Notes: a model not told the origin generated them from the letters alone. DNA of 64,000 bases from Corynebacterium genitalium ATCC 33030 (GCF_000143825.1 NZ_CM000961.1:1021772-1085771); one strand, 5' to 3'. Counted from the first letter of the stretch, positions 37,508 to 45,658 are shown. Program-made: numbers and translations.

Positions 37508-38403
37508 GGGATCAGCAGCACCTTTCCGCGGAGGCCGCCACGTTCGAAATCGCTATGAGCGGCGGCAGCTTGCGAGAGCGGATAAGTCCGTCCGACAGGC
37601 ACAGAAAGTGTGCCCTGTGCCAGCTGATCTGCGATCTCGGCGAGCTGTCGACCGTTTTCCTGGACGTAGCTCTTCGTCGGGGTGATTCCGCGCTCGGGCT
37701 GGGGCTGGGTGTTGTCGGCGATGGAGATGAACTGGCCGTCATCGCGCACGCTCGCGATGGCTTCTGCGATTCCGGCGGTGTCGATGACCGCGTCGAATGT
37801 CGCGTCGGGGAGGCTGTTCGTGGAGTCGTAGACTGCCTCGGTGCCGAGGGCTGTGAGGTCAGTGGTGTCGCTGAGACGAGCCAGTCCGTCCACCCGATGT
37901 CCGGCCTGCAGTAGCCACTGCACGGCGACTCGTCCGACCGCTCCGGCCGCCCCCGTGACGAGAACGCGTGCCTTATCAGGCAGATCAAGCTTGCTCAACA
38001 TCTGCGCGGCCGTAAGTACGGTCAGGGGCGCAGCGGCGGCCTGCTGCATGCTGACCCCGGTGGGGACGGGTGCGAACAGCTCCTGGGGTGCGCTCACGTA
38101 CTCGGCGTAGGTTCCCTGGTCCCGCGCTGGTTGCGCGACCATCCCCATGACCTGGTCTCCTTCACGGAACCGTGACACGTCGGAGCCGACAGCATCGACA
38201 GTTCCGGCCACATCCCAGCCGAGAATTACAGGGAAGCTCAGGTCCATGTTCAGGAACCCGGATCGGGTCTTCACGTCGACGGGGTTGACGGCTGCCGCTC
38301 CTACCTTCACCCGAATGTCGCCAGGCCCGACGTCTGGTGTCGCAATGTCAATGATCTGGATCTCCGAGGCGGATCCTGTGTGGTGGATTGTTGCTGCTTT
38401 CAT
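37504..38403 (-). CDS. NADP-dependent quinone-oxidoreductase-type dehydrogenase
   Basis: A 299-residue zinc-free MDR protein of the QOR family: GWDVAGTVDAVGSDV, then RVLVTGAAGAVGRVAVQWL as the NADP-binding A-x-x-G-x-x-G stretch. It lacks metal ligands. Members reduce enones or quinones; in this operon it could reduce or form a ring double bond, which is inference. Its start at 38403 lies inside the 3' end of the SDR gene (56-base overlap), and its stop overlaps the VOC gene start. Confidence 0.82.
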   Translation of the reverse strand: MKAATIHHTGSASEIQIIDIATPDVGPGDIRVKVGAAAVNPVDVKTRSGFLNMDLSFPVILGWDVAGTVDAVGSDVSRFREGDQVMGMVAQPARDQGTYAEYVSAPQELFAPVPTGVSMQQAAAAPLTVLTAAQMLSKLDLPDKARVLVTGAAGAVGRVAVQWLLQAGHRVDGLARLSDTTDLTALGTEAVYDSTNSLPDATFDAVIDTAGIAEAIASVRDDGQFISIADNTQPQPERGITPTKSYVQENGRQLAEIADQLAQGTLSVPVGRTYPLSQAAAAHSDFERGGLRGKVLLIP

Positions 38404-39214
38404 GAGTGTGTCCTTTCGTGGAGGTGATCGGTGTGGATGCGGCCTTGGCGTTTTCTTCGGCGGCGGTGAGCATGAGGCCCCCGTCGACGTAGAGTGTCGC
38501 TCCCGTCATGTACGAGGCCTCGGGGCTGAGGAGCCAGGCGACTGCGTTGGCGATCTCGGCCGGTTGGCCGGCTCGCCCCATCGGAATTGCCGGACGTTCG
38601 ACGATTTCCCCATCCGAATCTTGCGGGGTTCCGTTCATCGGGGTCGCTGTTTCTCCGGGCGCCACCAAGTTCAGGCGGATGCCATGTTCGGCGAACTCGA
38701 GAGCCAGAGCACGAGACGCTACTGCCAGCCCGCCCTTGGAAGCGCAGTACAGCGTTCCTCCCGTTATCGGGATCTGGTCGTGTACCGATGTGACGGTGAC
38801 GATAGAACCGGTGACGTCGTTGGCCACGAAATAGCATGCTGCTGCCGAGGACAGCAGGAGGGGCGAGGAGAGGTTGACGGCTATGACCTCTTCCAGGCGA
38901 GCGTAGTCGAGTGCCAGCGCTGGCGATCGGTCATTAACCCCTGCGTTATTGACGAGGTGGTGAACGGGTCCGAATTCCGCTGTGAGCTCGTCAAATCGAC
39001 TCGGAATGTTCCTCGGGTCGGTCAGGTCGATGTGTACGGGAACTGCCTCACCCACGTTGCTGGTATTCAGGGTGTTGCAGAGCTGCTCCGCCCGTGAGCG
39101 TCCGGAATGGTAGCCGACCAGCACTCGGGCGCCGTCGTGGACGAGTCGCCGGGCGATGGCGCTTCCGATTCCGCTGCTTGCTCCTGTGACAAGGGCAGTA
39201 CGCTGCTCATCCAA
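38348..39214 (-). CDS. Short-chain dehydrogenase/reductase (cyclitol operon)
   Basis: A 288-residue classical SDR: cofactor motif TGASSGIGSAIA near residue 10, LVNNAGV, and the catalytic Ser/Tyr/Lys set in VTVTSVHDQI and YCASKGG, with the C-terminal YMTGATLYVDGG. It has a tail of about 30 residues past the usual end, translated from sequence overlapping the next gene. It probably interconverts a ring hydroxyl and ketone. ATG 39214 overlaps the preceding alcohol dehydrogenase gene by 8 bases. Confidence 0.85.
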   Translation of the reverse strand: MDEQRTALVTGASSGIGSAIARRLVHDGARVLVGYHSGRSRAEQLCNTLNTSNVGEAVPVHIDLTDPRNIPSRFDELTAEFGPVHHLVNNAGVNDRSPALALDYARLEEVIAVNLSSPLLLSSAAACYFVANDVTGSIVTVTSVHDQIPITGGTLYCASKGGLAVASRALALEFAEHGIRLNLVAPGETATPMNGTPQDSDGEIVERPAIPMGRAGQPAEIANAVAWLLSPEASYMTGATLYVDGGLMLTAAEENAKAASTPITSTKGHTHESSNNPPHRIRLGDPDH

Positions 39215-40220
39215 TCTTCAGCACCACCTTCGGCCGTTCGCGAGGCTGCTCGAGCCTTTCGAACGCCGCGCTGACCTCGGTGAGCGGATAGACGCGGTCG
39301 ACAAGCTGGTCGATCTGCTGTGGATGCTGGCGGATGAACTCGGCTGCCGCGGGATAGTGGTCGACACCGTGCCGGACGCCAAGGATGCTCTGTCCGTTGA
39401 GTGCGAGTTCGGAGACGTTGAGCCGCGTGTCTGCGGACGGGACGCCGATGAATACGGCGCAGCCGCCGACTTTGAGGCATGTCAGTGCCTCTTCTGTTGC
39501 GCTCTGGGCTCCTGAGCATTCCCACACCGCGTCGTAGAGCTCGCCACCGGTACTGGGCAGACCGGTGACGGTCTTGATGCCCAGGTGTGCGAGGTGAGCC
39601 GGCGAGGTCGGATCGAGGACGACAACCTCGACCGGGTAGCTTGCGAGCACGAGCGCGGCGAGACTACCCATGGTTCCTCCGCCGATGACCAGGATGCGGT
39701 TGCCCGGTGAGGGGCACAGCTTCGCGATCCCCTCGAGGACAGTGACTAGTGGTTCGACGAGGACGTGGCCGGGGCGTGGTTCGGCGGAATCCGTGTCGTC
39801 GAGAACCGTGAGTGCGGGTGCGGGCATCGTCAGGAGTTCTGCCGCGGCACCGGCGTGGTCGTACAGGCCGACCTCCCTGACACGGAGGCAGAGATTCTTG
39901 TGGCCGGATCGGCATGTGGTACAGGTGTGGCAGGAGAGCATGGTGCTACCGGTGACGACCGTTCCGCGTTTGAGGTGGTCCGCGTTTGGGCCGGTGGGAG
40001 GCTCTTCGATGGTGCCGACCCACTCGTGTCCGAAGTGGTGCGGGTAGGTGGTCTGCCCGGCGCGGAGGTACTTCGATGTCCCGTGGTAGAGCTCGAGATC
40101 GGAACCGCAGAGCCCCACGTAGGCGATCCGTATCAGCGCTACATCTGTGCCCGCCGGCACAGCGTCTGGAATTTCGCGGGGTACGGCGGCTCGCGTGCCA
40201 GTGAGGAGAGCTGCCTTCAT
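39207..40220 (-). CDS. Zinc-dependent alcohol dehydrogenase (sorbitol-dehydrogenase-like)
   Basis: A 337-residue zinc MDR enzyme. Catalytic zinc ligands are visible in GLCGSDLELYHG and FGHEWVGTIEE; the structural zinc cysteines are CHTCTTCRSGHKNLC; the nucleotide loop is ILVIGGGTMGSLAAL. This polyol-dehydrogenase type fits oxidation of a cyclitol hydroxyl. It is the second zinc-type dehydrogenase of the operon, but unlike the one at 34.0-35.1 kb it keeps both zinc sites. Overlaps the MFS gene by 4 bases. Confidence 0.86.
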   Translation of the reverse strand: MKAALLTGTRAAVPREIPDAVPAGTDVALIRIAYVGLCGSDLELYHGTSKYLRAGQTTYPHHFGHEWVGTIEEPPTGPNADHLKRGTVVTGSTMLSCHTCTTCRSGHKNLCLRVREVGLYDHAGAAAELLTMPAPALTVLDDTDSAEPRPGHVLVEPLVTVLEGIAKLCPSPGNRILVIGGGTMGSLAALVLASYPVEVVVLDPTSPAHLAHLGIKTVTGLPSTGGELYDAVWECSGAQSATEEALTCLKVGGCAVFIGVPSADTRLNVSELALNGQSILGVRHGVDHYPAAAEFIRQHPQQIDQLVDRVYPLTEVSAAFERLEQPRERPKVVLKIG

Positions 40221-41431
40221 TCTGCGCTCCCGTCACGTACGCGAGAGGTGCTCGCACGGTTGGTGATCCACAGAAGTGCCGCAGCTGCGAGGGCGAGGAC
40301 GGCGCCGATGGCTGGGAGGACGCCAATCCCGAATCCGAAAGACAGGGCGGTGGAGCCAATCCAGGCTCCCGCGGCGTTCGCGAGCTGGAATCCTGCGATG
40401 TTCACCGTGGTGGCAAGATTCGGGGCATTGCTTGCCGCGCCGATGAGCTTCGACGTCAGCGGGGGAATGATCGAGAACCCAGCTGCCCCGACCACGAACA
40501 TCCACGGTGCGGCGAACCAGGTGTGGTTGCCGAAGAGGAAAAGTAGGAGAAGAGAAAGAGCGAGCGAGCCCAGTGCGATGTACAGCGTTGCGTTCATGTT
40601 CCGGTCTGAGAAGTAGCCGCCGAGCATGTTGCCAGCGATAGACCCCACGCCGAAGACGAAGAGGAGAACGGTGATGACATTGGGGCTGAATCCGGCATGC
40701 TGCCCGAGGTACGGTGCGATGAAGGTGAAGAGCACAAAAAGCCCGGACTGGCTCAGCATGGTTAGGCCAAGAGCCTTGAGGACCTCGCCCTGGCCGAAGA
40801 CCCGTACTTCTGCCGAGATGCTGCCCGAGGTGCGCTCTGGTGCTCGTCGCGTCGTCAGCACAAGAGCGACGGTGACGAGGGTCTGGATGCCCGCGATGAT
40901 GAGGAACGAGGACCGCCATCCGTACTGGTTGCCAACCAGTGTTCCCAGGGGGACGCCCAGTACCGTCGCGAGATTGAGCCCGAGTGTGATGCGGGAGATG
41001 ACGCGGCCCTGGAATTCGGGTTCTACGAGTGTGGTTGCGAGAACGAGACAGAGTGCGAAGAACGTCGCGTGCGGCAGTGCGGTCATCACCCGAGCGATGA
41101 CCAGTACGGGGAAGTTCGGTGCGACGGCGGTCAATATGTTGCCGACGATGAACAATGCCATGAGCACGAGGACCAGGGGGATGCGTCGGACACGGGAGGT
41201 GATGATCGTCAGAAGCGGCCCGCCGATGACGACGGTGAGGGCGTAGACAGTCACGAGGAGTCCGGCGGTCGCTTCCGTGACGGCGACATCGCTGGAGATC
41301 TGGGGCAGAACACCGGCCACGAGGTATTCGACGGTTCCGACCCCGAATACTCCCAGGAGCATCCAGGTGATGGCGAGGTTGATATTGACGGGGGTCTTGC
41401 TCGTGGTGGACTCGCTGGTTTGTGAGTTCAT
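40217..41431 (-). CDS. MFS exporter of the cyclitol operon
   Basis: A 404-residue DHA1-type transporter with 12 predicted helices; GTVEYLVAGVLPQIS in helix 1 and SRVRRIPLVL in loop 2-3 match the AraJ/chloramphenicol-exporter group. Its position between biosynthetic genes and its 4-base overlap with the dehydrogenase gene suggest it exports the product. ATG 41431 is chosen because the frame upstream runs under the KAS III-like gene and lacks membrane-protein character. Confidence 0.87.
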   Translation of the reverse strand: MNSQTSESTTSKTPVNINLAITWMLLGVFGVGTVEYLVAGVLPQISSDVAVTEATAGLLVTVYALTVVIGGPLLTIITSRVRRIPLVLVLMALFIVGNILTAVAPNFPVLVIARVMTALPHATFFALCLVLATTLVEPEFQGRVISRITLGLNLATVLGVPLGTLVGNQYGWRSSFLIIAGIQTLVTVALVLTTRRAPERTSGSISAEVRVFGQGEVLKALGLTMLSQSGLFVLFTFIAPYLGQHAGFSPNVITVLLFVFGVGSIAGNMLGGYFSDRNMNATLYIALGSLALSLLLLFLFGNHTWFAAPWMFVVGAAGFSIIPPLTSKLIGAASNAPNLATTVNIAGFQLANAAGAWIGSTALSFGFGIGVLPAIGAVLALAAAALLWITNRASTSRVRDGSAE

Positions 41432-41439
41432 GTGTTCTC

Positions 41440-42459
41440 CTATCCGTGGTAGCGAAGAACTGCGCAGCCCCAGGTGAAACCTGCGCCAATTCCGATGAGG
41501 GCGACGTGGTCGCCGGGTGTGAGTGTGGATTCGCTCCGCAGATGCTGCAGGCCGAGGAGGGGGTCGGCTGCGCCGGTGTGTCCGATCTGCGAACCGAACC
41601 GGCTGGTCGTGTCCGTGGGTGCGAGGCCGAGGGGTTCGAGACACTGTCTGCGTAGCAGCGTCTCGCCGAAGTGAGGGACTGACCATGCACGAAGAGCGGC
41701 GAGGTCGATGCCAGCGTCGTCGAGGGCCTGGTCCACAGATCGTTGGAGTCCTTCGGCGTTTGCCTTCCAGAACGATTCGAGGCCATAGGTGCGTGCGTAG
41801 TTGGCTGACCTGGCGCGCATGCTGAAGGGGAGCGGTTCTCGGTACTCCGGAAGATCTAGCGGAGCGTTACCGCGATGCATCTGTTCGAAGCGTGAGTTCT
41901 GTGTCAGCGCGGTCGACAGCACCTGGAACGGTCCGGCGGATCGTGTAAGAACGATGGCAGCACCAGCATCGCCGTATGCTAGGCCTGAGTCTGTGGCCCA
42001 CCGGTCAAACATGGGCAGACGCCACACATCTGATGCGGTGAGTATGCCGTAGCCTTCATTATCGAGGCGCCTCGCGAGCAGGTCGATGCCGACGATGGAG
42101 CCGGCGCACGTGTTGCGGATCTCGATAGCGAGAGTCTCGGGGAAGCCGAGCTCATTGCCGATGTAGGCGCCCCCATTCCATGCCTCGAGGCCGGTGTGGA
42201 GGGCGACTGCGTGAACGATGAGCTCAGGGCTCGCTTCTGTTGGGTGCTCCGCGCCGTACTCTTCCAGTGCAACGCGGCCTGCACGAACCGCCATCACCGG
42301 AGCGGACTCCTCGGGCTGTCCCACGGCGGCGCTGACTTGTCGCGATTTCTCCAGTTCTTCATGGGTTAGACGCCCGGCTGTGACAGCGTCGGCGGCTGTT
42401 TCCACAGTGCTGGGCAGGTAGCTTCCGAGGCCTCCGATGTAGAGGCTGTCCCACCTCAT
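41440..42459 (-). CDS. KAS III-like acyltransferase/ketosynthase
   Basis: A 339-residue thiolase-fold protein of the FabH (KAS III) family: active Cys 118 in RNTCAGSIVG, His 263 in SVPHFGE, and GHTGAADPLLGL (293-304) where FabH has G-N-T-x-A-A. The FabH Asn is thus His here, with Asp 299 nearby, a pattern I associate with KAS III relatives that transfer acyl groups to hydroxyls or amines (such as CerJ), rather than chain-initiating FabH. PtmR of the pactamycin pathway shows a KAS III-like enzyme acylating a cyclitol. ATG 42459 overlaps the cyclase gene by 4 bases (ATGA). Confidence 0.83.
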   Translation of the reverse strand: MRWDSLYIGGLGSYLPSTVETAADAVTAGRLTHEELEKSRQVSAAVGQPEESAPVMAVRAGRVALEEYGAEHPTEASPELIVHAVALHTGLEAWNGGAYIGNELGFPETLAIEIRNTCAGSIVGIDLLARRLDNEGYGILTASDVWRLPMFDRWATDSGLAYGDAGAAIVLTRSAGPFQVLSTALTQNSRFEQMHRGNAPLDLPEYREPLPFSMRARSANYARTYGLESFWKANAEGLQRSVDQALDDAGIDLAALRAWSVPHFGETLLRRQCLEPLGLAPTDTTSRFGSQIGHTGAADPLLGLQHLRSESTLTPGDHVALIGIGAGFTWGCAVLRYHG

Positions 42460-43709
42460 GCCTTCAGTGCCAGGTCGTGCTTGGGCTCCAATGATGCGGC
42501 GATGTCTCCTGCTTGCATCTCGGCGAGCGTTCGCAGGGTGTCCAGAGCGTCTGCGACTTCGTCCGCGGACACGTCGTTGGCGAACTCGTGGTCGCCGATA
42601 CCCACGGGCAGCGGAATGCGCTGCTTTCCACCGCGGTGGCGCACTGTATCGGCCAGTGCTGCGTCGAGGACCCCAGGTTCCTCGAGTGAGCTGTTCCAAA
42701 TGGGTAGGTCAAGATCCTGCATCGTGGAAAGCACATGGGCCAGCTCGTGGCGCGTCATGCGTCCGCGGTGGAAGGAAAGGGCGCTGGACAGTGCCATGTC
42801 GATGCAGACGGCTTCCCCGTGGAGAAGCTCAGGCAGTGCCTTCATCTCCACGGTCGGGCTGAAGGTGTGGCCATAATCGACGCACCGCTCCAGGTTTGCT
42901 TCCCACAGGTTCGGCTGGAGTTCTTCAAGCATCAGGTGAATCGAGGCTCCGATGATGTCGTCTGCCGCGTTTGCGAGGGCAGGGGTGCTGCCGACGAATC
43001 CATCGTCGAGGATGGCGCGTCCATAGCTGTCCAGGAGCGACATCAGGCGGCGGGACTTGATGAGCGCGATCTTGAGGATCTCTGCCATACCGTTAGACAG
43101 GTGCCGTCGATTGAGTGAGCGCAGGAAGGAACGATCCACGTAGGTCACAGCCGGAGCGGCGTAACTACCGATCTTGTTCTTTCCCGTGCCGAAGTTCACT
43201 CCCGTTTTCACACCGACGCCGGCGTCCACGAGGCCGATCAATGTGGTCGGAATACGGATGTAGGGCGTGCTCCGGCGGTAGATGCTGGCGGCGAAGCCCA
43301 CGATGTCGAGCAGTACCCCTCCGCCGATTGCGATGACGGGCTCGCTGCGGCGGTCAATTCCAGCCTCTGCCATGGCGCGGATCACCGAGTCGACGGAATC
43401 CCAGTTCTTGACCATCTCATGGGCCTCGAGGACGTGGTACGTGGCCTGCACGCCGTGGTGGGTGAAGTAGCCGCGGATCTGGCTTCCGTAGAGCTGTTCG
43501 ACGGTTTCGTCGATGACGATGAGCCGTCGCGAGCGCTCGGCGGCGGCGGGGATCGCACCTGCCGTGGCCAGCGTGGAGTTCGTGACGTCGAAGAGCGCTC
43601 GTGCGGCGACTACGTCGTACGTGACCTCGTGGACTGCTCGCACGGTCCAGCGGTCGACGCCGTCTCGGGTGGTCGATCGCGACAGTCCTTCTGGGTGACG
43701 TTCTGCCAT
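42456..43709 (-). CDS. Sedoheptulose-7-phosphate cyclase (2-epi-5-epi-valiolone synthase-like)
   Basis: A 417-residue member of the dehydroquinate-synthase fold. IGGGVLLDIVGFAAS is the NAD site; metal ligands are Glu 210 (NGMAEILK), His 281 (DYGHTFSPTVE) and His 297 (LLHGEAV). Residues 146-176 (RSTPYIRIPTT, then GLVDAGVGVKTGVN) are of the sedoheptulose-7-phosphate cyclase type; true dehydroquinate synthases read closer to MVDSSVGGKTGIN. Such enzymes (ValA, AcbC, CetA) turn sedoheptulose 7-phosphate into 2-epi-5-epi-valiolone. GGAG 7 bases upstream supports ATG 43709. First gene of the operon. EEVS and 2-epi-valiolone synthase activities cannot be separated by eye. Confidence 0.88.
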   Translation of the reverse strand: MAERHPEGLSRSTTRDGVDRWTVRAVHEVTYDVVAARALFDVTNSTLATAGAIPAAAERSRRLIVIDETVEQLYGSQIRGYFTHHGVQATYHVLEAHEMVKNWDSVDSVIRAMAEAGIDRRSEPVIAIGGGVLLDIVGFAASIYRRSTPYIRIPTTLIGLVDAGVGVKTGVNFGTGKNKIGSYAAPAVTYVDRSFLRSLNRRHLSNGMAEILKIALIKSRRLMSLLDSYGRAILDDGFVGSTPALANAADDIIGASIHLMLEELQPNLWEANLERCVDYGHTFSPTVEMKALPELLHGEAVCIDMALSSALSFHRGRMTRHELAHVLSTMQDLDLPIWNSSLEEPGVLDAALADTVRHRGGKQRIPLPVGIGDHEFANDVSADEVADALDTLRTLAEMQAGDIAASLEPKHDLALKA

Positions 43710-43859
43710 TTGGGTCTCCAAGTCTGTTGATGTTCGAGCTACGCCGCATGCCAGGGACATGGGGTGCTCAGGCGCCGTGGCACGACGACGCCGACAGTTG
43801 TCTGCTCAGGGGGCGGGGGTCCGGTCGGCGCAGGAACCTCCCGCCTACACGAGGCTAAC

Positions 43860-43876
43860 ATTATTCGTGGAATGAT
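43860..43876. promoter_or_regulatory. Imperfect palindrome between cyclitol operon and TetR gene
   Basis: ATTATTC-GTG-GAATGAT matches its reverse complement at 6 of 7 arm positions. It is the clearest dyad in the 276-base divergent intergenic region and is AT-rich in GC-rich surroundings, so it may be the operator of the TetR-family regulator. Confidence 0.5.
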
Positions 43877-43985
43877 CGCAACACGAGTGTGACGATGCTG
43901 ACCCCGAGGCGAGCATCACATGCGTCTCCAAGGAAGCGGCGTATGATTGTGTCGCTCGATGACATGCGATGGGAGGCGGTCCCTT

Positions 43986-44597
43986 ATGGCCGGTGTGCGC
44001 GGCCAAGGTAGACGGTTCGACACCCAGGCGGCGCTAGATACTGCAATGGAAGTCTTCTGGCGACACGGATATGAAGGCACCTCTATTGCCGATTTGACGC
44101 GAGCGATCGGGATTACGGCGTCGAGTCTTTATGCAGCCTTTGACGGCAAGCGCCAGCTCTTTGATCAGGTTGTAGAGCGCTACTTGAACACCAAGGGGCG
44201 ATTCACTTCACTTGCCCTTGAGGAGGAGAAGAACTCTCTCTCTCTGATTCACCGACTGCTTTTTGAGGCAGCGAATGAGTATGCCGATAGGAGCGGGCCG
44301 GGGGGGTGCCTAATCGTCAGCGCTGCAACCTGTGTAACGGATGCGAACCGCGATGTCGAAGAGAAACTCGAGGCGCATCGCCATTCAAACATCAGGCGCA
44401 TTGAGGGTGTCTTGCGAGCCGATCTCGAGGCAGGGCAAATTTCCGAAGCAGTTGATCCTGTGGCCGTCGCCAGCTTCGTCGGGACCGTATTGCAAGGCAT
44501 GGCCCAGCGAGGTCGCGATGGAGCTTCTGTAGATGAATTGCGCTCCACGGCTGAGATGACCTTCGCTCAAGTTGAGCAAACCTTGCAAAGTCCCTAA
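43986..44597 (+). CDS. TetR-family transcriptional regulator of the cyclitol cluster
   Basis: A 203-residue regulator: the N-terminal helix-turn-helix is clear in ALDTAMEVFWRHGYEGTSIADLTRAIGITASSLYAAFDGK-like sequence (residues 13-52), followed by an all-helical ligand-binding domain. The region around GPGGCLIVSAATCVTDAN resembles the QacR/AcrR-like group that pairs with oxidoreductases. GGGAGG lies 9 bases before ATG 43986. It is divergent from the ten-gene operon, so it is probably its repressor, responding to the product or an intermediate. Confidence 0.88.
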   Translation: MAGVRGQGRRFDTQAALDTAMEVFWRHGYEGTSIADLTRAIGITASSLYAAFDGKRQLFDQVVERYLNTKGRFTSLALEEEKNSLSLIHRLLFEAANEYADRSGPGGCLIVSAATCVTDANRDVEEKLEAHRHSNIRRIEGVLRADLEAGQISEAVDPVAVASFVGTVLQGMAQRGRDGASVDELRSTAEMTFAQVEQTLQSP

Positions 44598-44629
44598 ACC
44601 TCCCGTGGGTCGGCCTGCTCAAGAACCCA

Positions 44630-44876
44630 CGTTGCTCAGCCCTCCCTCCGCGGAACAGTGTGTCGCTATTGCCGACTCAAGCCGATGCGGACTCTTTGCA
44701 TCCCCGAAGACGACGCAACCTGACGGAGCGATGTCAAAGAAGACCCCGGCACGGAGGTAGCCGTCTGGTGCGGGCTTCCCACGATGCACGGTTTCAGCCG
44801 CGAGGACGTGCGGTCGCGGCAGGCCAGCGGCATCAGGGCGGGCTCGTGCGACGCTTTCCGGTTGGGAAGAGAGCAC
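44630..44876 (-). pseudogene. HAD hydrolase fragment
   Basis: An internal piece of a HAD subfamily IA phosphatase: AGLPRPHVLAAETV, the motif III lysine in RGKPAPDGYL, and motif IV CVVFGDA. The nucleophile motif and the cap are missing upstream and the sequence after GDA is unrelated. It resembles the HAD gene of the cyclitol operon but is too short to be functional. Confidence 0.6.
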
Positions 44877-44879
44877 GAT

Positions 44880-45177
44880 CGTCAGCGCTAAACCCGGTCA
44901 GCTCAATTTCGACTACCATCGACTCCGTCGTATCGCGAAGATCATCTACCGACAGAGAGGCATAAAGCTGAGCGACACTCGCCCCGAGGGCCAGATCGAT
45001 GACACGAAGCAGCGACGACTTGCCGACATCGTTGGCGCCAACCAGGACGAGATGGGCGCGGATCTTGATCTCGAGGTCCTCGAGGCGCCGATGGTTTGCG
45101 ACCTTCAGTCGTGAAAGCTTCAATCGCGCACTCTCTTTCAGCGCTAGATCCGGATGACGGCTCCTGATCGCCATCAT
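44880..45177 (-). pseudogene. N-terminal fragment of an OLD/AAA-type ATPase
   Basis: Reading from ATG 45177, the frame shows LSRLKVANHRRLEDLEIKI and a Walker A GANDVGKSSLLRVIDLAL, the start of an OLD-family (overcoming lysogenisation defect) or SMC-like ATPase. After about 90 residues it runs into the HAD fragment and stops. Only the N-terminal lobe remains; such genes often belong to phage-defence modules. Confidence 0.6.
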
Positions 45178-45577
45178 AAGACGCTGCCTGCGCCCTATTT
45201 GCCCACGATACCCGCTTCCTCCAACTTTGACCCGCGTCGGTCCCCAGTCTTGTCCACGATAGTGCCGTCAAACGCAAGATGTGGCATCGCCAGTGCTACC
45301 CCAGGCGGTGGGACCATCCACCGACCTCCCCGGGTGAGCCACTGATCCAGAGGGAGAGCGCGCGACGCACTGCGTGTAGCTCACATAAGTTATCGCGCAG
45401 ATGGGGCCGTCCGGCGGTAAACTGGGCATGTGCGACGGCAACGATCTGGTTGGCGAGAGCGGCTTCGATCGTGAGTGGCACGTAGATGGCACGAGCGGTC
45501 ATCGGAGCTGGAGGGGCCGCAGGATTTATCGCCTCTCACCAGGGAGGACGGCGACTGGGCGCTCTGAGAAGGCAAGA
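45178..45577. other. Right flank of the island without a supported gene
   Basis: No confident gene is seen. On the minus strand 45502-45296 a 68-codon frame (AIYVPLTIEAALANQIVAVA in its N-terminal part) looks somewhat protein-like but is not recognised and has no clear start signal. With the two fragments at 44.6-45.2 kb, this fits an eroded island end. Confidence 0.35.
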
Positions 45578-45589
45578 ACTGGGACTTCT
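45578..45589 (+). repeat. Right attachment core (attR), copy of the nrdF 3' end
   Basis: ACTGGGACTTCT, identical to 25367-25378. In the nrdF frame the flanking sequence reads AAG AAC TGG GAC TTC TAA, so the copy still ends in W-D-F-stop. The TAA and what follows are presumably the original chromosome sequence downstream of nrdF. Confidence 0.78.
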
Positions 45590-45617
45590 AACCCGCCGAT
45601 GACCCGTGGGTCCCATG

Positions 45618-45658
45618 CCCCGACCGATCCGTTTCCCGGGCCGGTCGGGGTATTCTTT
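45618..45658 (+). terminator. Probable original nrdF terminator, now stranded
   Basis: CCCCGACCG at 45618-45626 pairs perfectly with CGGTCGGGG at 45642-45650, followed by TATTCTTT. It lies 29 bases after attR and no gene of the island reads into it, which fits a native nrdF terminator cut off by the insertion. Confidence 0.75.

Noticed and set aside
42456..43709. Annotating this gene as 3-dehydroquinate synthase (aroB)
   Set aside because: The fold is shared, but the residues around GLVDAGVGVKTGVN and the operon context fit sedoheptulose-7-phosphate cyclases; a housekeeping aroB would be expected beside aroK/aroC.
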